Of a stretch of DNA of 64,000 nt, positions 35,076 to 44,667 are shown in pieces. The stretch is taken from assembly GCA_033763845.1 (NCBI GenBank), contig JANRJR010000070.1, positions 1 through 64,000 on the forward strand, written 5' to 3'. The position numbers and the translations under genes were made by a program. Under the pieces are notes generated by a model that was not told the origin of the DNA, made no database searches, and worked only from the letters and a program-made list of their open reading frames with translations. The stretch's first letter is position 1; the number at the start of each line of letters is the position of its first letter. The DNA is from DASZBR01 sp033763845. GTDB taxonomy: Bacteria; Pseudomonadota; Gammaproteobacteria; DASZBR01.

Positions 35076-37913
35076 TCAATAATGCCTTACTTGATTTACT
35101 CCCTTTTTATTTACTAAATTACGGGCAAGATTTTCTGATTTAGACCTAATCAGTGTGATTAAAATATTTATATCTTGTTGGGTATACTCCTTTTTATTCA
35201 GCCGCTCTTGAATGGCTTTAAACCCTCCGACCTCATATATTTTAATGACACTGAATCTGTTGTTTTCAATTTCACCCCCCATTTCCGAACGACCCATCAA
35301 TTCTTCAGAAAATTTCTGCATATTAAGGCTATTCTCCACAGCTAATACGGAATAATGCCGACTTTCCTCTAACGAACGACAACGAGCAGCATGCGACATA
35401 CTTACGAGTTCAGCCTGTTTAATTTCTAACTCAACGTATTGCTTTAATAAGTCTGGGAGAGATGGCGGTTTATCAATTTGATGGCTGTTCTCAGCTAGAC
35501 ACAATTTATTGTTTTGAATAAATTTGGTTTTGATTTTTTCCCGTACCTGCTTAAGCTTTTCACTTATAAGGGCGGGTAATTTTTGCAAAAACCCTTCGTT
35601 ATTAATTCCACGCCGCTCACAAAATGCCAATGGGTAATCCAATACACTGTCTTTTCTGGGCTTCCTGCTCACATTATTTTTTAAAGCTTCGATATTTCGG
35701 TGAGTCTGTTTATTTGCATACACATGACAACTTTCTCGATGACGACTCATGGCCACATAAGCTAAATATTGATTCCACCATCTTCCTCCCAAATAAACAA
35801 AGCTATGATTGAAGGTAGCGCCTTGCGACTTATGAACAGTCGCAGCATACCCATAGGTAAAATCTCGATAAATGCTTGGGTTAATTACAATCTGTTTGGT
35901 GGGCTCATCGTCGAGTACTACTGTAAAGGATAAAACTTTGCCTGTTTCACTCAATCGGATATTTTTAATTTCTCCAAAATGCCCATTGCTGACATCAATT
36001 TCTTTATCATTGAGAAGAAATAATATTCTGTCACCTGAACTGATATGAATTTCACCTCGACTAGAATTTACGGTATACCCTTTAGTAATTTCGTTTTGTT
36101 CGATGCGCTTTTGGCGAAGCATCATATTTAATTCCTTCACATCTTTGTTGCGATGTGCCATCACCAAATAGTCTTTTAAATCTTGTGGTTTAAGGCGGTT
36201 TTTTAATTTACGTAAACCATCCCAATCATCCACCAACTTTTGCTTTGCGCTATAGTCATCTGATCTGAAATTAATAAACCCATTTTGGTAATAACGATTA
36301 ACAGCCTCTCGGGTATAACCTTTGGAAAATTCTTTTGTAGCTTCTCTCTGCCATTCTTCATTCTGGCGATACACATGTTGAAGCACTTCATGTTTTAAGT
36401 GCAATCGCTCCAACACTGCACGTAATGGACTGCCCGGGCCAACAGGTTGAAGCTGAGCAAGATCTCCAACTACGGCAAGCTTTGCGTTGGTCTTGTTCAC
36501 AATCGTTAAAACAGATTCCATAGCAATACAGTCAGTCATGCCAGCTTCATCCATCACAATAACATCTCGAGACGTTAAAGTAATGATTCCGTTCTCCACA
36601 CAAAACCGAAAAGACTCTATTGTGCGACTGGGAATACCCGCTTCTTTTTGTAATGTTCGAGCAGCTTTTCCAGTAGGTGCTATGCCATACACATTTAAGC
36701 CTTTCGCTTTCCAAACTGCATTTGCCGCTCCCAACGTAAAACTTTTACCCGTGCCCGCTTTACCGAGCACACACGCGATTGCCGTTTTAGATACCAGATG
36801 TTCAACTGCAGTTCGCTGCTCGCTGGTTAGCCGTTTTCCAATTTTTACCTGATATCTTTCAATGGCTTTATCAATTTTATGTTTTGCAATTCGAATATGA
36901 TTGCGTTTCTGGAGTTTCTCTGTAGTGGCCTGGATGTTATTTTCAATATCGAACATTCGTCGTGTTGTATATCGCTCTTGGCCATCTTCTCCAACTCCTA
37001 AAGAAATTAACGCTTTAGATTTTTTAATGCTCTCCATCGCTGAATAAAATTCCGCATCATCATCTACATACGCTAAAAGCGCTTTGGCTAAATCTTTTTC
37101 ACGAAAAACAGATTCATGATGCTCAATCGTTTGAAAAATCTTCCTAGCCAACAGCTCAGGTTTTTGCAAAATCCGTTTTAAATTTTCTTTTTTGATTTCT
37201 TGATATTCAGCTTTACGATCTGAAAGCTTTTCCCGTTTTTCAATTTCTTCACTGGCATGCCCTCGGTGAATACTGGGAATTAAATCAATGCCTTGGTCTT
37301 TGTAGGAGCGATGATCAATACGCACGTTATGTTGATGAAGTTTTAAATGAAAGTTCGCATATTCAGCCCATTTTTCTCGCCACACATAAAGCAAAGATTT
37401 ATCATTCCATTCAGAAACTTTTTTTCCGAAACCCGATTGGACTAATTCCCGCGTTGTAAGCATCACATGCACATGAGGATTTCCTTTATCCCAATGTATA
37501 CTCCAATCCGCGATCATTCCTCTCTCAGAAAATTGGTTCTGAATAAATTCTCTTGCAAGACAAACACTTTGTTCTTCATTCAACTCAATTGGCAAAGAAA
37601 ATTCTACTTCTCTAGCTAGACGCGCATCAATTCGCTCTTCAGATTTCTCCACAAGATTCCATAAATGTTGTGATGCAACATTACTCGATTTAAGAGATTC
37701 TTGCTGAAGTACATCTAAATTTTTTACCCATTGAGGAGAGTTAGCAGGAATAGTAATTTCTGAATGAACCACGTCCGGTTTATTTTCATAATTCCAGGTA
37801 CGATTACATTGTTCATCAAAAATTTTGGTGGCGCGACGGTACGCGATAGATGCAACAGCATTTCTGCCCTTGCCCCGGGAAATAATTTTTACATTAAAAT
37901 GATATATTGCCAT
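35076..37913 (-). CDS. traA: MobA/TraA-type relaxase-helicase (MOBQ-like)
   Basis: From ATG 37913 the product is 945 residues. The N-terminal MobA/MobL relaxase domain has the YRRATKI Tyr region near residue 25 and the metal-binding HWDKGNPHVHVML (His147-149). The second part is a RecD-like SF1 helicase with Walker A GKAGTGKSFTLG near residue 385 and DEAGM. This is the Ti-plasmid TraA architecture. It nicks oriT and unwinds the strand for transfer. A TTG at 37925 is the alternative start. Confidence 0.9.
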   Translation of the reverse strand: MAIYHFNVKIISRGKGRNAVASIAYRRATKIFDEQCNRTWNYENKPDVVHSEITIPANSPQWVKNLDVLQQESLKSSNVASQHLWNLVEKSEERIDARLAREVEFSLPIELNEEQSVCLAREFIQNQFSERGMIADWSIHWDKGNPHVHVMLTTRELVQSGFGKKVSEWNDKSLLYVWREKWAEYANFHLKLHQHNVRIDHRSYKDQGIDLIPSIHRGHASEEIEKREKLSDRKAEYQEIKKENLKRILQKPELLARKIFQTIEHHESVFREKDLAKALLAYVDDDAEFYSAMESIKKSKALISLGVGEDGQERYTTRRMFDIENNIQATTEKLQKRNHIRIAKHKIDKAIERYQVKIGKRLTSEQRTAVEHLVSKTAIACVLGKAGTGKSFTLGAANAVWKAKGLNVYGIAPTGKAARTLQKEAGIPSRTIESFRFCVENGIITLTSRDVIVMDEAGMTDCIAMESVLTIVNKTNAKLAVVGDLAQLQPVGPGSPLRAVLERLHLKHEVLQHVYRQNEEWQREATKEFSKGYTREAVNRYYQNGFINFRSDDYSAKQKLVDDWDGLRKLKNRLKPQDLKDYLVMAHRNKDVKELNMMLRQKRIEQNEITKGYTVNSSRGEIHISSGDRILFLLNDKEIDVSNGHFGEIKNIRLSETGKVLSFTVVLDDEPTKQIVINPSIYRDFTYGYAATVHKSQGATFNHSFVYLGGRWWNQYLAYVAMSRHRESCHVYANKQTHRNIEALKNNVSRKPRKDSVLDYPLAFCERRGINNEGFLQKLPALISEKLKQVREKIKTKFIQNNKLCLAENSHQIDKPPSLPDLLKQYVELEIKQAELVSMSHAARCRSLEESRHYSVLAVENSLNMQKFSEELMGRSEMGGEIENNRFSVIKIYEVGGFKAIQERLNKKEYTQQDINILITLIRSKSENLARNLVNKKGVNQVRHY

Positions 37914-37953
37914 GATCAATCTCAAATTAATTATTATTCAATCTCTAAGCACA

Positions 37954-37989
37954 ATGTTGTCTGCATAGCAGGCAACATGTAAGTGCGCC
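37954..37989. other. Candidate origin of transfer (oriT)
   Basis: In the 191 bases between the divergent relaxase and traC-like genes lies an inverted repeat, ATGTTGTCTGC (37954-37964) and GCAGGCAACAT (37968-37978, one mismatch), followed directly by GTAAGTGCGCC (37979-37989). The last piece matches the nick core TAAGTGCGCC of the RSF1010/R1162 family oriT, where a stem next to the nick is also the rule. The relaxase beside it is of the matching MOBQ/MobA class. Confidence 0.72.
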
Positions 37990-38104
37990 TTTGGACGGTA
38001 TGTGATTTTTTGAAAAGTATATGAAACTGCTTGTAAGAAAGAAAATACTTTCGTATTGTTTTGAATGAGTGATGTAAACGTTAATAATTTAAGAGGAAAT
38101 GACT

Positions 38105-38377
38105 ATGACTGATTATCATAAAAAGCTGACCATAATACAGAAACAACGTCAAAAACTTATTGAAACCGAAAAAGTTTTAATCGAAAAACGCAAAAAAGAA
38201 ATTTCAGATCTTGCCGAAAAATTTAATCTTTTAACTGTCGACGATAAAATTTTAATTAATTTCTTTGCTTACTTTAAAGAGCACCATCATGAACCTCCCC
38301 CAAAAACTCCGCACAACTCAAGCAAGCATCCATCGTCTCAACCTGAAATATGCGAGACTGAGAATGCAAGAACGTAA
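38105..38377 (+). CDS. TraC-like conjugal transfer accessory protein
   Basis: From the second ATG (38105, with AAGAGG 8 bases upstream) the product is 90 residues. The first 60 form a coiled-coil (KKLTIIQKQRQKLIETEKVL...EIAEKF-like) similar to Ti TraC, a partner of relaxase TraA at oriT. It overlaps the following TraD-like gene by 89 bases. Confidence 0.6.
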   Translation: MTDYHKKLTIIQKQRQKLIETEKVLIEKRKKEISDLAEKFNLLTVDDKILINFFAYFKEHHHEPPPKTPHNSSKHPSSQPEICETENART

Positions 38378-38588
38378 ACAAGACACGCGGCAAAAAATTC
38401 AGTGGGGCGGGTTAATTAAAAAGGCCGGGCTTCATGAAGAACCTCCACCAGTTTTATTGGGATTGCTGATTGAGGCAAAAGAAAATCTTGAAAGTAAATC
38501 GGGTGAAAAATTTCGGGGGGAGTATCGATTGAAAGGCGATATTGTTTTTACATGTGAAAGGTCAGGGGCGAGCAAAGACCACCCCTGA
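38289..38588 (+). CDS. TraD-like conjugal transfer protein (Ti type)
   Basis: From ATG 38289 the product is 99 residues, with ERKQDTRQKIQWGGLIKKAGL, VLLGLLIEAKENLESKSGEKF matching the small Ti-type TraD/MobC-like family. Together with the TraC-like gene and the relaxase it forms the standard DNA-processing set around oriT. Confidence 0.72.
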   Translation: MNLPQKLRTTQASIHRLNLKYARLRMQERKQDTRQKIQWGGLIKKAGLHEEPPPVLLGLLIEAKENLESKSGEKFRGEYRLKGDIVFTCERSGASKDHP

Positions 38589-38600
38589 TTCTCTACTACT

Positions 38601-39122
38601 CTACAAACATGAGAACACACGAATCTTACCGTCAACCTCAATATCTAGGTAATCACTAATAAATAAGTCTTCCGCAAAAGATTCATAATCAAAGTAATTA
38701 CGAATATAATTGGGTAATTTCGCTAACTTAGCATCAATCAACTGAGCTGCAAACTCAACTTTACTGCGATATTCACCGTGATAATTTTCTTCGATCGCTA
38801 GTCTAGCATCATCAACATCACCACCGTAATACTCGGTAAGTGCTGCTCCAAGCTTACCATGCTCTTTTAAAAATTCAGCAATCTCAACGACTTTTTCAAA
38901 ATCCATAGATTCACTTATATGAATACTAAAGAAATTTTGATAGTCATGTATCGCCCATTCTTCTGCAAATGGCATTCGATTTTTTTTGAGCATTGCGTTT
39001 ACCTCAGCCCAAATATGATCAACGCCTAACGTTACATCAATCCAGACTCCATACAATCTGCCATTGTTATACAGCTCAAGACATGCCACATAAATGGATG
39101 GATTTTCCTCAATGTTACCCAT
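38601..39122 (-). CDS. ardA: Antirestriction protein ArdA
   Basis: A 173-residue acidic protein: IYVACLELYNNGRLYGVWIDV is the ArdA opening, EEWAIHDYQNF and the IRNYFDYESFAEDLFISDYL tail are also family features. ArdA mimics B-form DNA and blocks type I restriction during plasmid entry. Its coding strand runs away from the IS110 copy and toward oriT, as in the leading region of plasmids. RBS is AAAGGAG. Confidence 0.9.
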   Translation of the reverse strand: MGNIEENPSIYVACLELYNNGRLYGVWIDVTLGVDHIWAEVNAMLKKNRMPFAEEWAIHDYQNFFSIHISESMDFEKVVEIAEFLKEHGKLGAALTEYYGGDVDDARLAIEENYHGEYRSKVEFAAQLIDAKLAKLPNYIRNYFDYESFAEDLFISDYLDIEVDGKIRVFSCL

Positions 39123-39485
39123 ATGAACTCTCCTTTTAGAGTTTAAAAAACACCATTCGGCATAATTAAAACCGTGAGCGCTGATGGCCTGCCGTCAAGG
39201 TGGAGCGCAGGCGAAACGTATGCGGAGCCGAGCAATACCTCATATGATTTATTTATCATTTACTTTTTGAAGTAGGTGATAATTCCAGGGACGCTTGGAA
39301 CGGAGAGAGAATAGATGCCGAGAGCAGTACTGATCTTTTTAAGATCGTCGTCAAGATGAGGCAGCTCTTTCCATTTTATTTCGCAAATCGAACGGTATCG
39401 TAGGCCGCTATAACAGATGAGCCTGTATGCATGAGGTTGATTAGAAATAAATCCCAAGTACCACTGAAGCTAAAGGAGAGAACTT
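39123..39485. other. 363-bp region before the IS110 transposase and ardA leader
   Basis: A GC-rich segment (about 39175-39238), unlike the AT-rich surroundings, holds GCCTGC (39187-39192) pairing with GCAGGC (39207-39212). It is 50-120 bases upstream of ardA. The rest, to the transposase start, is a non-coding stretch of the IS110 left end. IS110-group elements encode a bridge RNA there. A 65-codon reverse frame (39260-39457) in this part is not convincing. Confidence 0.4.
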
Positions 39486-40493
39486 ATGGAAGGTATTATA
39501 GGTATTGATGTGGCAAAGCGAACTTTTGATGCAGCGTTACTAGTTAATAATAAATACAAAAACAAAACTTTTGAAAACAATCCTTCTGGCTTTAGCTCCC
39601 TCATGTCATGGTTGAGTCGGCATCATATCACTCAATTTCATGCGTGCATGGAAGCCACAGGCACCTATTGTAGAGAGCTTGCCAATTACCTGTATGAGAC
39701 AAATCATCCTGTCAGTGTAGTAAATTCTTTGCGGATAAAGGGATTTGGTCGCAGTACTCTCGTAAGGACAAAGAATGATCGCATAGATGCAAAACTTATT
39801 GCAGACTTTTGTGCCAAATTAAAACCTGCCTTATGGAAACCCGCTTCACTTGAAAGAGAAAATCTCAAAGAATTAGTAAGGTATTTGAATGATCTTAAAA
39901 AAATGAAACATCAAGAAACATGTCGCGCACAAACTGCTATCAGTAATAACACAAAAAAGTTTTTTATTGAGCATATTACTTATCTAGAAAATCAAATAAC
40001 ACTCGCCGAAAAAGAACTGTTAATACTAATAAAACAAGAATCTCAATTAGAAAAGCAACACGACCTACTATGCTCAATTCCCGGAATCTCCACTATTTTA
40101 AGCGCAACATTATTAGCAGAGGTTGTATTTGAAGATTATTCAAAAACCCGTCAAATAGCGTCTCATGTTGGACTGACGCCTCAAGAAAGAAGCTCAGGAA
40201 CATCCGTACGAGGAAAACCTCATATCTCTAAAGTTGGAAACGCATTTATGCGTAAATCTCTTTATATGCCTGCTTTGTGTGCTATCAACTTTAATCCTGT
40301 TATCAAAACTTTCAGTCAAAGACTTAAAGCAAGCGGCAAGCCACCCAAAGTAGTCATAACTGCGTGCATGAGAAAACTTATTTGTATCGCAGCAGGTGTC
40401 ATAAAAAGCAATCAACCATTTAGAGAAGAACACCAAAGAGACTCACGCCAAACAGCAGCTTCGCCTGGAGAAAATCGTCAAAATCCGCATTAA
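39486..40493 (+). CDS. IS110 family transposase
   Basis: A 335-residue transposase with a RuvC-like DEDD domain (IGIDVAK with Asp8; CMEATGTY with Glu; KNDRIDAKLI with Asp) and the C-terminal serine domain (CSIPGISTILSATLLAEV; TPQERSSGTSVRGKPHISK). Full length and in frame, so probably active. RBS AAAGGAGAG. A fragment of a related copy lies at 44668-44887 on the other side of two effector-like genes. No terminal repeats are expected for this family. Confidence 0.9.
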   Translation: MEGIIGIDVAKRTFDAALLVNNKYKNKTFENNPSGFSSLMSWLSRHHITQFHACMEATGTYCRELANYLYETNHPVSVVNSLRIKGFGRSTLVRTKNDRIDAKLIADFCAKLKPALWKPASLERENLKELVRYLNDLKKMKHQETCRAQTAISNNTKKFFIEHITYLENQITLAEKELLILIKQESQLEKQHDLLCSIPGISTILSATLLAEVVFEDYSKTRQIASHVGLTPQERSSGTSVRGKPHISKVGNAFMRKSLYMPALCAINFNPVIKTFSQRLKASGKPPKVVITACMRKLICIAAGVIKSNQPFREEHQRDSRQTAASPGENRQNPH

Positions 40494-40691
40494 AACAAGG
40501 ACTTTTGAAAAACCATAAAAAATTCAGTTTTTAATGAACTGCCAGTTGAGACGGGCTCCCAAATCTCAGCGGAAAGACGCCGCTATATAAGTTGGTATAT
40601 GTTTTAATTTAATTACACTAAAATATACATAGCGCTACTATCCTATTTCTTTACTCTAATGTTCTTCCCCTATCCAAAAAATAAAGGCGTT

Positions 40692-42242
40692 CTACATCGT
40701 AAGACAACTGCTGACATGTTTTTCTGGAAGAGCTTTAATAGAGTCCAGCTTTTTATCTCCGTCTGTCAATCCTGCTAATGCTAGCTTGCTCTCGACCCAT
40801 GTTACACAATTTTCACCTTCATCTTTAGCATTAAACCGATGGCTTCCAGCAGATTGATAGGGTATAAAATCTTCATATACCCAGGGATTTTTAGCTCTAG
40901 CTTCTTGTGTAACTTGCTGATCTATTTTTATTGAATCAATCATTCTCCTAACTTGTGCGGGTGTTCTATAAGCAGATTTTGAGCTACAACTGGAATACCT
41001 TTGAATTGTATTAATTTTTTCATTAACGGTATATTCGTTACCCTCAAAAACTTTAATATTATCTATTATTCCTTTTCTATTTTTTAATTCGTCAGGTATA
41101 TAATTAAATAAAGCATTTGACTCGTCAAAAGGAAGTGCGCTTATTTCATATTGGCCTACAAATAGTTTCAATGCATGAAAATTGATTGGGTCTCTAATTA
41201 ATCCTTCCACTACAATAACCATATGACCACCAAACGTACCTGTTGTTCCTCCGATCCAATTAAGTTTTGAAACCACCCACCGTGTTGTATTAAAACTAAA
41301 AGATTTATTCACCACACTCATTCTAGATACATCTTGTAACTCATCGCTTATAGCTAAAGATGGAACTAGATTATTTTGAACTTGCGCAGAGGAATAGTTA
41401 AAATTATTTTTTAGACTTGAAGACTCACTTGAATCATCTTGAGCTTCAATTACAGCACCTTCATCAACCGACAAATCTATACCGAGAATTTTAGCAACTT
41501 CTACGATATGATTTTTACGTATTTGTGAGCAAACTTCTACTTCCCCGCAAGGGATTTTACTTAGCGCAACTTCTAGTGAAACGCTATCTTCGTTAATACT
41601 GATATTCGACATCGCCCCACCAGAAATACATCGATTAGCTCGAATGTAGTCTTCAAAAATCTTGAACATTTCGATGGCGTACAATCCACAATGCCGTATC
41701 CAACCCTCTTCTTTTTCTTTTTGTTGAAGATTAACTGGATTAGATATAATTGCATGGTGATAATAGAGCTGTTTTTCTCTTAATACTTCCACACACTCAG
41801 GAATAGATGTTTTTTGCGCAGGATCAAGATAAAAAATAAGCTTGTGTTTTTTATCTATGATCAAAGCAACCCAATGATTTTTATGTGCAGGATTATTTTC
41901 ATCGTAGGCAACATTTATTGGGATAAAAGCATATTCCTCCCGTTGCAAAACAATTTGTTGAAAATATCCCTCAACTTCTTCTATCCTAACTATCGGATAA
42001 GCACAAATTGGAAGTTCTTGCTGCTTTATACGATAGTGAACCAACAAATTTATAAAATCAGCGGTATAAAAATTATTCTCATCAGAAATTGTGTAACAGA
42101 CTTCTCTGGGCTCGATGTAAACATCGCCAAATTTTTTCACATCATTACTGTTTTCTTCAATTACACCTAAAATTTCTTGAACTACTGTTGAAAAATTTCG
42201 AAAGCTATTTGGTAAACTTCTCTTACTTGAAATGTCTTCCAT
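40692..42242 (-). CDS. Two-domain cysteine protease-like effector (Ulp1-like and permuted papain-like)
   Basis: A 516-residue protein. N-terminal domain: AFIPINVAYDEN then NHWVALIID (His123-Trp124), IFYLDPAQ (Asp140) and RHCGLYAI (Cys185) reproduce the Ulp1/C48 clan CE triad of SUMO/ubiquitin-like proteases; the usual Gln before the Cys is not evident (Glu179). C-terminal domain: FGGHMVIVVEGL (His340) and ENCVTWVESKLALAGL (Cys479), the same His...Asn-Cys signature as in the 700- and 1682-residue proteins. No signal peptide. Second gene of a two-gene unit with the 700-residue protein, 24 bases apart. A translocated deubiquitinase-like effector is the best guess. Confidence 0.65.
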   Translation of the reverse strand: MEDISSKRSLPNSFRNFSTVVQEILGVIEENSNDVKKFGDVYIEPREVCYTISDENNFYTADFINLLVHYRIKQQELPICAYPIVRIEEVEGYFQQIVLQREEYAFIPINVAYDENNPAHKNHWVALIIDKKHKLIFYLDPAQKTSIPECVEVLREKQLYYHHAIISNPVNLQQKEKEEGWIRHCGLYAIEMFKIFEDYIRANRCISGGAMSNISINEDSVSLEVALSKIPCGEVEVCSQIRKNHIVEVAKILGIDLSVDEGAVIEAQDDSSESSSLKNNFNYSSAQVQNNLVPSLAISDELQDVSRMSVVNKSFSFNTTRWVVSKLNWIGGTTGTFGGHMVIVVEGLIRDPINFHALKLFVGQYEISALPFDESNALFNYIPDELKNRKGIIDNIKVFEGNEYTVNEKINTIQRYSSCSSKSAYRTPAQVRRMIDSIKIDQQVTQEARAKNPWVYEDFIPYQSAGSHRFNAKDEGENCVTWVESKLALAGLTDGDKKLDSIKALPEKHVSSCLTM

Positions 42243-42266
42243 AGTTAATCCTCATAAGATAAAATA

Positions 42267-44369
42267 TTAATTCTTAAAAGAAGCGGTTGGTAAGTTTTTT
42301 AATGGCTCACCCTCGCTATCTCTGATAGCGCGCACCACTAAGTACGTGCCCACAACAAAAGGTCCATATTGAATACTTTTGCTCGCTATTTTCTTCCCAC
42401 AATTATAAAAAAACCTACACCATGATTCCTCTGTGTTTCCATGTTTTTTAACATTTTCTAAGAGCTTTTGAACCTCAACTACTGGCTCATTTCCCCCCTG
42501 TTCTCCCGCTTGTACTAAGAGATTAACCACCTCATCTCTACGGGCGCCTAACGCAATAGGCCCACAATCACCTTTACCGTCAACAATTTCTTCTGTGAAG
42601 TGTACAGGCAAATTCGTACCTGGGACAATTTCACTTAACACAGATTTATCGACTTGTTTTTCAACATCCTTATTTTCATCTAACAGTAATTTTGTGTTTT
42701 TCTCAGCATTATTATAACTATCAGAAAACCAATACATTGCAGCAATAACAAGGGGAACTAACGGATAAAATGTAAACAATCTACTTGAGAAATTAATCAC
42801 TTGACCCACATAATTATTTGAACTGCTTGACAACCCTTTTACAGGTGTCAAATAAAGAAGAGCCCCCCGAAGTAAATCATTACCTGCAGTCAATATAGAA
42901 TTTGTTGGAAGACAACTAAGGACATTTTGGCCAAAGGAAAACTTGCTTAATAGTAAATACAAACCACTTCCTGTTAAGATAGTTGTATGTAGCCGCCGCT
43001 CACTTATGAAAATTCGAGAAGTGATAGCATGCAACAAAGCCACGCTCGCAGATAAAAAAATCGCTTGTTTAATTGGGAGTTTAGCCTCATCTTTTCGCAT
43101 TACATACGCGAACATAAATCCTTGATAGGCATAGAACAAAAAATTACTTACCGATAAAAAATTGTTGATGGTTTTTCGTTTAAGCATAAACGTTGAGGGC
43201 GATGGCTCTTTTAATTGAAGAGTTGATTTAAAATATGGTGAAGTTAAAAAGCTAACCTCCTCTTTTTCAATTTTTTTTGCAAATTCCGCCATGTCAGAGA
43301 TATTTTTTGGTGTATAGGTTCGCTGATAGAGGATGTATAAAGAAATCATTATATATAGACCAACCGAATAATTAGATATCCTATAAAAAACTTTCTTAAA
43401 CCGTCCAGTCTGGCGATCATAATGGGGCAGAAACTCTCGACTATTATCAAAATACTCATTTAGGCTAAAAAACAAAGAGGCTGATGACAAAATAATTGTC
43501 GGCGAAAAATTAAATTTAAAAAATAATGCATCTACAATTGTGCCCACCCACATTCCACCGTAACTATCATCAATGATGTGTGGCAAATCAATAGCTAAAG
43601 CCCAATATTGCAGTGGTGGCGAAGAAAAATATTTTATGTAATTTCTAAGCGCAAACACTGATTTTCTAAATAGCGCCACAGAATATAAATAGTCGCTTAC
43701 AAGATGAGGGGTGCGTAATCTAGCCCCACCCACTTGCAACAAGTGGTGCGTAATTCCGCAGCAGTTAAAATTATTTCTACCTCCTAATTTAAAGAATGGC
43801 GAAAGAAAGGAGCTACCGTAGAGAACCCACGCACCTCCATCTGTGATAATATTCTCAATTTCTTTATTTATTTTATGAACATTGAGGCAATTAAACACTA
43901 TCAGTAAATAATCTTTTCCTTCTTCGTCTCCTTTTTTAATTATATCGTAGTCTATTGTTCTAAAATAACTTGCATTTGAATCAGCACCAAATTTGTGATG
44001 ATAATAATCTCGACCTGGAAAATCCTCTTCGTCTTTAGGTTGTGCCGGCCAAAAGCTAACGTAGTGCTTATCAGTTCCCAAACTTACATGACCACCAATT
44101 TTTTTATCAGCATTTAGCCATATTATAACAAGAACTTGTGACGGCCCAAGAGAGGCCGAATACCGAAGCAAGGAAACTCCCGTAGCCTCATCTTCAATTG
44201 GTAGCATTAAGTTATTTGATGAAGGCACAGATGTAACGAGAGTATTAGGCTCAGAGGCAAGACTGCCGGAGTCAGAAGAAAAACCGTCGCGCAACCTAGG
44301 AGATGACGGAAAATCGGACGTCTTGCTGTCTTTACTGAGAGCGACGGCATCATTGAAGGGTTCGTTCAT
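42267..44369 (-). CDS. Membrane effector-like protein with permuted papain-like domain
   Basis: A 700-residue protein. Residues about 78-215: VLVIIWLNADKKIGGHVSLG (His94), YVSFWP, VFNCLNVHKIN and FNCCGITHHLLQVGGA (Cys203/204), similar to the C-terminal domain of the 1682-residue protein. Residues about 240-560 contain roughly eight to ten hydrophobic segments. Near residue 597 a DGKGDCGPIALGA motif (Cys602) resembles the OTU box GEGDCFYDA. The first 60 residues are polar, Ser-rich. No signal peptide. Encoded 24 bases before the 516-residue protein. Function unknown. Confidence 0.6.
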   Translation of the reverse strand: MNEPFNDAVALSKDSKTSDFPSSPRLRDGFSSDSGSLASEPNTLVTSVPSSNNLMLPIEDEATGVSLLRYSASLGPSQVLVIIWLNADKKIGGHVSLGTDKHYVSFWPAQPKDEEDFPGRDYYHHKFGADSNASYFRTIDYDIIKKGDEEGKDYLLIVFNCLNVHKINKEIENIITDGGAWVLYGSSFLSPFFKLGGRNNFNCCGITHHLLQVGGARLRTPHLVSDYLYSVALFRKSVFALRNYIKYFSSPPLQYWALAIDLPHIIDDSYGGMWVGTIVDALFFKFNFSPTIILSSASLFFSLNEYFDNSREFLPHYDRQTGRFKKVFYRISNYSVGLYIMISLYILYQRTYTPKNISDMAEFAKKIEKEEVSFLTSPYFKSTLQLKEPSPSTFMLKRKTINNFLSVSNFLFYAYQGFMFAYVMRKDEAKLPIKQAIFLSASVALLHAITSRIFISERRLHTTILTGSGLYLLLSKFSFGQNVLSCLPTNSILTAGNDLLRGALLYLTPVKGLSSSSNNYVGQVINFSSRLFTFYPLVPLVIAAMYWFSDSYNNAEKNTKLLLDENKDVEKQVDKSVLSEIVPGTNLPVHFTEEIVDGKGDCGPIALGARRDEVVNLLVQAGEQGGNEPVVEVQKLLENVKKHGNTEESWCRFFYNCGKKIASKSIQYGPFVVGTYLVVRAIRDSEGEPLKNLPTASFKN

Positions 44370-44667
44370 AGGACAACCTTCTTGTATCTTGAAATAAAAG
44401 TTTCATTGCGACAAACATAACAAAATACATTAAATTTTATATGGATTTTTTGAATGAACTTTTAGTGAAATTATTTAAATTGGACTTCTTTGCAAAAAAC
44501 TCAGGGAAAATCATCACCCCGTGAAACACTTTAACAAATAATTGAGCAAAAATCATATCTTTGTGCTATTAATATACTAAACACTCTCAAACTCCCACTT
44601 ATATTGCCGACTGAATGTTAAAGATAGCTATCGGAAGTGGTCTTGATTTCCAGCCCACGTCCCAGTT

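Noticed and set aside
39260..39457. 65-codon reverse frame upstream of IS110
   Set aside because: In the non-coding left end of the insertion element; no ribosome site and no family match seen.
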